Source of the DNA: Galaxea fascicularis
Lineage: Eukaryota > Cnidaria > Anthozoa > Scleractinia > Euphylliidae
DNA: 64,000 nucleotides
Direction: 5' to 3'
Assembly: GCA_948470475.1 (NCBI GenBank)
Contig: OX419346.1
Coordinates: 2,311,731 to 2,375,730, forward strand
Part shown: positions 58,863-64,000 of the stretch, piece after piece
How positions within the stretch are numbered: position 1 is the first letter of the stretch
Layout: each line of letters opens with the position of its first letter
Position numbers and translations under genes: made by a program
The notes under the pieces: model-generated
The model's input: only the letters and a program-made list of their open reading frames with translations
What the model was told of the DNA's origin: nothing
The model's database searches: none

Positions 58863-58868
58863 CGCAAC

Positions 58869-59138
58869 ATGAGTTGCTTACAAGACGCCAGGCTTTATAT
58901 GGCTCCCGTGTTTTTACTAGTTTCCCCCAATGAATCGCCAACACGCAGAAGAGCATGCATAGTTGTGGGTCGAGAGCTGAGGAAAGTTGCGGACGATTTT
59001 GAAGCGAGTTACGAGGCGACAAGAATGGAGAGACGCGAAGGAGAAAAGAAAATTGTTGCCGAAGCGATGAAAACAGTTTGTGTGTTCGCCGGCTTGGTGT
59101 TATTAGGACGGGCTGTTTGGAAGCTTATAAACAATTGA
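58869..59138 (+). CDS. BH3-only pro-apoptotic protein, tail-anchored
   Basis: An intact 89-residue ORF. Residues 33-49 read VGRELRKVADDFEASYE, which fits the BH3 pattern: hydrophobic h1 (V33), L37 (h2), V40 (h3), small residue A41, invariant D42, acidic D43 and hydrophobic F44 (h4), with a basic/acidic helix continuing to about residue 62. Residues about 69-86 (TVCVFAGLVLLGRAVWKL) form a single hydrophobic helix followed by four residues, as in tail-anchored Bcl-2 relatives. No BH1 or BH2 motif is present. BH3-only proteins bind the groove of Bcl-2 survival proteins or activate Bax/Bak at the mitochondrial outer membrane. The start has A at -3 and follows an in-frame stop. A GTAAGC at about 59168 leaves room for a 3' UTR intron; ATTAAA at 59590 is a possible polyadenylation signal. 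BH3 motifs are short, so chance similarity is the main alternative, but motif, anchor and promoter together argue against it. Confidence 0.68.
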   Translation: MSCLQDARLYMAPVFLLVSPNESPTRRRACIVVGRELRKVADDFEASYEATRMERREGEKKIVAEAMKTVCVFAGLVLLGRAVWKLINN

Positions 59139-61715
59139 TGCAAGTCTGGCTTCGCAAACTAACGCGGTAAGCGTTTTGTGTCGACGATATTTTTAAACAT
59201 TGCAGACGTTTCAAGGCATTTATAACAATTGTATCTGTGATACATATATACTCAAGGTATCTTTAACCCTAATCGCTTCTCTGTACCGCGGTTACCCGCG
59301 CTAAACCGCCAAGCCAATTCAAGTTTTATATTGCCAAAGAAAATGTCCTGCTCACGATCTAAGTGCTAATCAAACTTCAAAGTGTGTTTTGATGTTTTAC
59401 AGGTCTAACAACGCAACACGCTACATACGGATCACAGACGCTCGCTCGCCAAATGGAAATTATATTTCACCAACGCTCAACTTGACACTTTACACTGTGG
59501 ATAATCAGCTCAAGGACCTTCAGTTACTACGCCATGAGTTTTGTTGTGAGGGCTCATGTTTCAACATTTCATTGTTGACAAATACGGGGATTAAAGCCTA
59601 TAAGAGGCTCGAGACCCACTCGCTCTACCTCTCGTGTTTTGTCAGGAAGTTACAGAAGTTACAATCGGTTTGTCGTCATGAGACTTAAATCAACCGTGGA
59701 AGTTGAGACTTGTTGGCCGTCAAAGATCTCATGCGTAACACGCCCAGAATCTTCGTTGAAGGGGACAAAATAACAGACAGCTTTGATTTTATTTTGAAAA
59801 TCACCTATTGTTAAATCCTGATTCACCCGCCTGGAGTCAGTGCTTCTATCAAGCGAAGCAAAGACTTTTACCTCACAAGTTGCTAACTGTTATATATTGC
59901 AAACCTTGCTAAGCCAAGACTCTTGCCGTACCCGCTCGGGGTTATTGCTTCACTTTGTTATCAGCGCGCTCCATGGCTTGATTGGATAATTGATGAACTG
60001 TGACTAGTAAAGTCATTAGTAATATTGCACAAACTTTGCAATGACACGCGCTTGTCAGGTGGAGAAAAGAAAAAAAAAAAAAACAAGCGACCTTGACTTT
60101 GTGCATCGGGGTGCAGACCAAAATAATTTTCGTTCGTAACCGGGTTTTTGGAATCGTTCGCTGGCGAACTTTTCCATGCGTTTTTCTTCGAACAAGATCT
60201 GAGCATCGTCTGTCGACCGATGTCGTGACACATCCGCAAACATAACTCCTCCTTGATAACCGAAGTCTTTCAAATGCAAATTTCGACGATTAAAATTTTG
60301 TATTGATGCTACTCTAAGAAAATAGAAAATCTATTATGCGAGAGTCCTGCTTGGAGGGAGCCCCCGGTGACAGTAAGATCATCACGAAACCACGGCATTT
60401 CAAGTTCCTTTTTTTTTTCTTCAATGTCTGGTTAAAAACGCGCGTCGCTTTTGTAGTAATATATAAACCAAAACACAAAACCTTCATACACTTGCTAAAT
60501 ACATTGCGCCCTGTAATTTATAATTTAATTAATCTAGAGCAGATATTAAGTAAACTCTTGTAAATATCAACCTTGTAAATAGCAATCTTAGGTCTACTGT
60601 AGATATGTAAATAGCTCAAAATGATATTTCTCGTAGCTAAAATAGGGTCAGATTTGTAAAGTAATAAGTTGGCCCACGAGGCAATTTATTTACAATTTGT
60701 ACGCCATTTTGAATTGCACCAATTCGCCGGCGACAATTTCTACAGAAATCTTTTAGATTTGTAATAAAAGAGTTAAATCGACATTTGGTTGTGTGATGTT
60801 CAGAAACAAGCTTACTGATAAATAAACAGTGTGGAATCGTTTTCGACGTAAACAACCGCAAGATATTTTCCGGGGGCCATGTGAACGAAAATGGGCGAAG
60901 GGTTAATTATTTTGCCTGCGATTTGTTTTGATGAAAGTTTATTTGTTTGGCATTGTTTTTCGCAGAGCAGACGGCCTTTGCTTCCTCTTCATATAGATCG
61001 ATCTATCAGCGGAAGGTCCTAATCGCTTTTCGATTCAAACCTCTGCGTACTCCTCCAAAAGTATCATTAAGGTGAAGAGTCCCTGTCAAATACTCCTCCT
61101 ACGCTTTGAAAAACAACCAAGCCTGAGTTGAAGTATGGCTTTTCAATGGCTGATTATCCTGCTGTTTTAGATCCATATTCTCGATGTGGTACGAAACCCC
61201 CATTTCAACACTCTTTTCTTTCTTCCGATTTTGTCACTTCAAACCTTGCAATCACGGCACAAATTCACACTAACCCCTGAAATCGTTAGCGAAATAACGT
61301 AGCAAAACTATTTTTTTTCCTTTTGTAGACATAATAAAGTGAAAGATATTCAAATTAAGTGAAGGATTTATTGAGGATACCATTTGATTATTTTCAACAG
61401 AAATGTGCCTTGTCAGCAAGACTTCCTTTGTTCCATTGTTTCGTTGCGTTGGCCAAAATAATGGCTATTGTTAGAAATAATCTGACATTGGTGCGTTTGA
61501 CCCCGTTGGCTTGTGGTTTGCATACGCGAAGACGAAAATATCAGCTAACGACAAAATTCCGTCTGAGACTCCTCAAAAATTGAGATGGGCGCTTTTAATT
61601 CATTAACGAGTTGATTTTTCTCTCCCCGTTTTCCCAACATACTGAGATCGAAACTGAAGTTTATTTCGAGTTTATCACGAGTTTTCTTGTCAATAAGGAC
61701 AGGTAATAGCCTGGT
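59139..61715. other. Intergenic / 3' UTR of the BH3-only gene
   Basis: The first few hundred bases may be 3' UTR. A 99-codon frame at 59389-59688 and others below 95 codons show no family signature. T-rich and A-rich runs occur near 60070 and 60410. Confidence 0.4.
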
Positions 61716-62078
61716 TTGAAATTGCCGGTCTTTTTATTGTTATTTCTTTCACGTGGCTCTAATTTTAAGTCTGCGTTTAAAAAAACCAAAGTGTTTTTTT
61801 TAAAGAAAGCGTTTGAGCAGGCCTTTCTTGAGATAAAATTAAATGTCTTGTACAAGTTAGTGCAAACTTTTCCAAGTCCGTGGGATGACATCCTAAGCTG
61901 CATGGACAACCCAAAAGCGATTACTGGAGCGGAAATTTGGGTAAGAAAATCCCAAACTGGAATTTCAGAAGTTAATTTATTTCTTGAGAAGATGGTCAGA
62001 CGAGTTAAACGTTTACAAAAAACGATAAAAGAAGAAGAAAATAGGAAAGGTTACTTTAATGAACAAAAGGGCCTATGA
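61716..62078 (+). CDS. Hypothetical ORF or exon, Lys/Glu-rich C-terminus
   Basis: A frame of 120 codons. The N-terminus is hydrophobic (MKLPVFLLLFLSRG), and the rest is helix-prone with a charged C-terminal segment (about 88-115, FLEKMVRRVKRLQKTIKEEE) that could be a coiled coil. A good donor sequence, TTTGG|GTAAGA, lies inside (about 61940), and a T-rich stretch before AAAG near 61805 resembles an acceptor, so part of it may be an internal exon of a spliced gene rather than an intact ORF. Family not recognised. Confidence 0.25.
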   Translation: MKLPVFLLLFLSRGSNFKSAFKKTKVFFLKKAFEQAFLEIKLNVLYKLVQTFPSPWDDILSCMDNPKAITGAEIWVRKSQTGISEVNLFLEKMVRRVKRLQKTIKEEENRKGYFNEQKGL

Positions 62079-64000
62079 TGCCGTCTCCACTGAAATAATT
62101 TATACCGCTCAGATAAATATCGAAACTGATAAATAACTTGTCCGAGCATGACCTGACGACATTAAACAGTGATAAAGTCGTATATTGTTTCCAAAATGTG
62201 TTATCGATATGAACATAAACATATGCACACATGAAAAATCTTGTTTTCTTTGAAAATATAGAGCAGGCTCCGGCAACAATTTTTTGACAGGTCGTTGATG
62301 AATACCTGTGATGTCGAAAAGACGTTCTATTTTTAAAACGCGTGATTCGAGCATAAAGCTCGGCGATTTATCGTGATGGCTGAATAATTCAGCCAGTGTG
62401 CATAGATATAAAATGTGAAGGAAAAGCTTCTTGAGTTTCAAATCGTACTTAGCGGTGAAGCACAACTTTCAATCTCCCACGCGTTTATCCGTTGGCAACT
62501 TTTTTAAATAACATTTCCCCGAGGCCACCACAGGAAAACCTTGCCCCTTACAAAATACTTTATGAATATTGACTCTCTTGGCTTAATACGTTAGTGTTGA
62601 CCGGCATTTAGACAAGACCACAGATATGATTTTGCCATGAGGTCATCTACCTCACTTCCAGGCAAAGACCAAAGTTCACACTTTTGAAAAGAAATCCAAA
62701 TTTCATCTGGATAAACCCAACTCTACCGGACAAGCCTTGGAAAGTATAGCTCAAGACCTCTCATTTACATTGCAAAATCAGTGTAATGATTCAGTGAAGA
62801 TTGAATAAAAGGAACAGGTGATTAAGCAAGTGGAAATTTGGTTCTATTTAGTAAACGACGAAATCCCAAGAAGAATTAGAGAAAAAACGTTTCTAAAGTA
62901 CAGGAGCACAAAAGTAATTGGCATCAACCTTAAATCCGAAACGCAGTTAAATTGTCGTTTGCTTTTTGCCCGATAACACAGATTAAAGACTGCTACAACA
63001 AAAACGTTAGATTGTAATTTTGAAACGACGATTTACCTAGCTCGTTCACTTCATATTCTGTTGAGAATAACAATGTCATCACCTTCTGCTGGGTACATTT
63101 GTTCTATTAACCAGGCTTTCTGGAATATTCCGCACGGAGGGGATAAAAAAACCAAAGGTGATCATTCGCTGTGTAAATGTGGTGTCCTCTTTTAATCAGA
63201 GTTAAGTTACTAGTTCCACTAGTTAAAGTTACAGCCAGTACAATCGGATCGGAAACTGGAGACTAAGACAATACTATGCAGCTTTTAGCACTCCTTCACT
63301 CGAATTACTGGATAAATTCATTAGTGACTGGCGTGGAGTCTAAACTGTGGACCTTGAAATGAAGGAAGGCTGGCTGCCAAAGCTAAACAACAGTATATTG
63401 TTTTATAAAGTATGGTTCAACGTTTCATTTCCTTTGGTACACTTTTTTATATAAGAACGTCTAATTTTGGAGCCAAGGTTGAACTTTCTTGAGTAACATG
63501 GTATAGTATTTCAATAAATCAATGCTAACTTGACCAGGAAACATCACGTTGCTTGTAGCAAGCTTGTGCGGCTTGCTCTCGGTAACTCTTGGTAATTTTG
63601 GTTTTACAAAAAGCATTGAACACAGAAGTCCACAACGCAACAAAAACAAATGAACAAATTAAATAAAGACGTTCTTACTGGCTTTCAACCTGGGTATGTT
63701 CTTAGCATGTTCTTAAAACTGATTTTGGCTGAACTCAGCTACGTTCTTATAAAAAAAGGTTTTTATAAAAAAAATAAATAAAAAAAGCGTGTATATACCA
63801 ATGTCCAAACTTCTAGCTTAATTACTGTAATCCATCGTGAAAATAGCTTGCACGCATTACGATATTAACACGTCGACGTATTCCAAGTTATCAGTGGGAA
63901 AGATCAATTTTAATCCCTGAATCCTTTCAAGTGAGGAATCAAATGAGATTATAAGCTTAACTCCCCACACAAATCTGCTCGAAGCTGCAGCAGTATAGAA
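62079..64000. other. Intergenic, nothing recognised
   Basis: AT-rich, with short frames (118 codons on minus at 62109-62465, and 62 codons at 63461-63649) that lack identifiable features. A-rich runs near 63750-63785. The window ends without a gene boundary. Confidence 0.4.

Noticed and set aside
1..64000. CRISPR arrays, bacterial operons, integrated virus genes
   Set aside because: No repeat-spacer periodicity, no bacterial-type gene packing, and no capsid, polymerase or reverse transcriptase frame was seen.

Overview
The window looks like nuclear DNA of a cnidarian, most likely an anthozoan and probably a stony coral. This is inferred from AT-rich intergenic DNA, large intronless rhodopsin-class receptor genes in a local cluster, and many short interspersed elements (tRNA-derived SINEs, foldback MITEs, Harbinger-like and hAT-like ends, a solo-LTR-like block) of a kind I associate with coral assemblies. 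No bacterial, viral or organellar gene organisation is visible.

The first half (about 6.7-32.2 kb) is a cluster of four single-exon class A GPCR genes in strictly alternating orientation: + (6677-8131), - (14527-15801), + (23176-25308), - (31081-32223). All four keep the core fold signatures: N1.50, D2.50, the C3.25/ECL2 cysteine pair, DRY, P5.50, P6.50 and NPxx(Y/F). All four lack the two most typical tryptophans of class A receptors: W4.50 is His or Tyr, and W6.48 of the CWxP toggle is Met or Arg. ECL2 carries a Cys-x-x-x-Trp-Pro pattern reminiscent of peptide receptors. The first and fourth genes are clearly the closest pair and lie in inverted orientation; the third has an unusually long, acidic C-terminal tail with an internal duplication. 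The spacers between them hold SINEs, foldbacks, a large ACC/ACT microsatellite and candidate promoter elements, but no other gene that I recognise.

From 32 to 58 kb the DNA is mainly gene-poor: MITE-like inverted repeats (33.65, 35.56 and 44.25 kb), a tRNA-derived SINE (39.0-39.44 kb), an interspersed repeat with an internal repeated phrase (36.5-37.0 kb) and a diverged roughly 100-bp tandem repeat family (53.5-56.1 kb). A few ORFs of 70-143 codons are recorded as hypothetical at low confidence.

At 58.87-59.14 kb lies a small intact ORF of 89 codons with a textbook BH3 motif (VGRELRKVADDFEASYE) followed by a C-terminal hydrophobic segment, preceded by two CCAAT boxes and a TATA box. I interpret it as a tail-anchored BH3-only pro-apoptotic protein. 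It is the most striking single gene outside the receptor cluster. The receptors would act at the plasma membrane in peptide or other ligand signalling; the BH3-only protein would act at mitochondria or ER on Bcl-2 family partners. I see no sequence evidence that the two loci are functionally linked.
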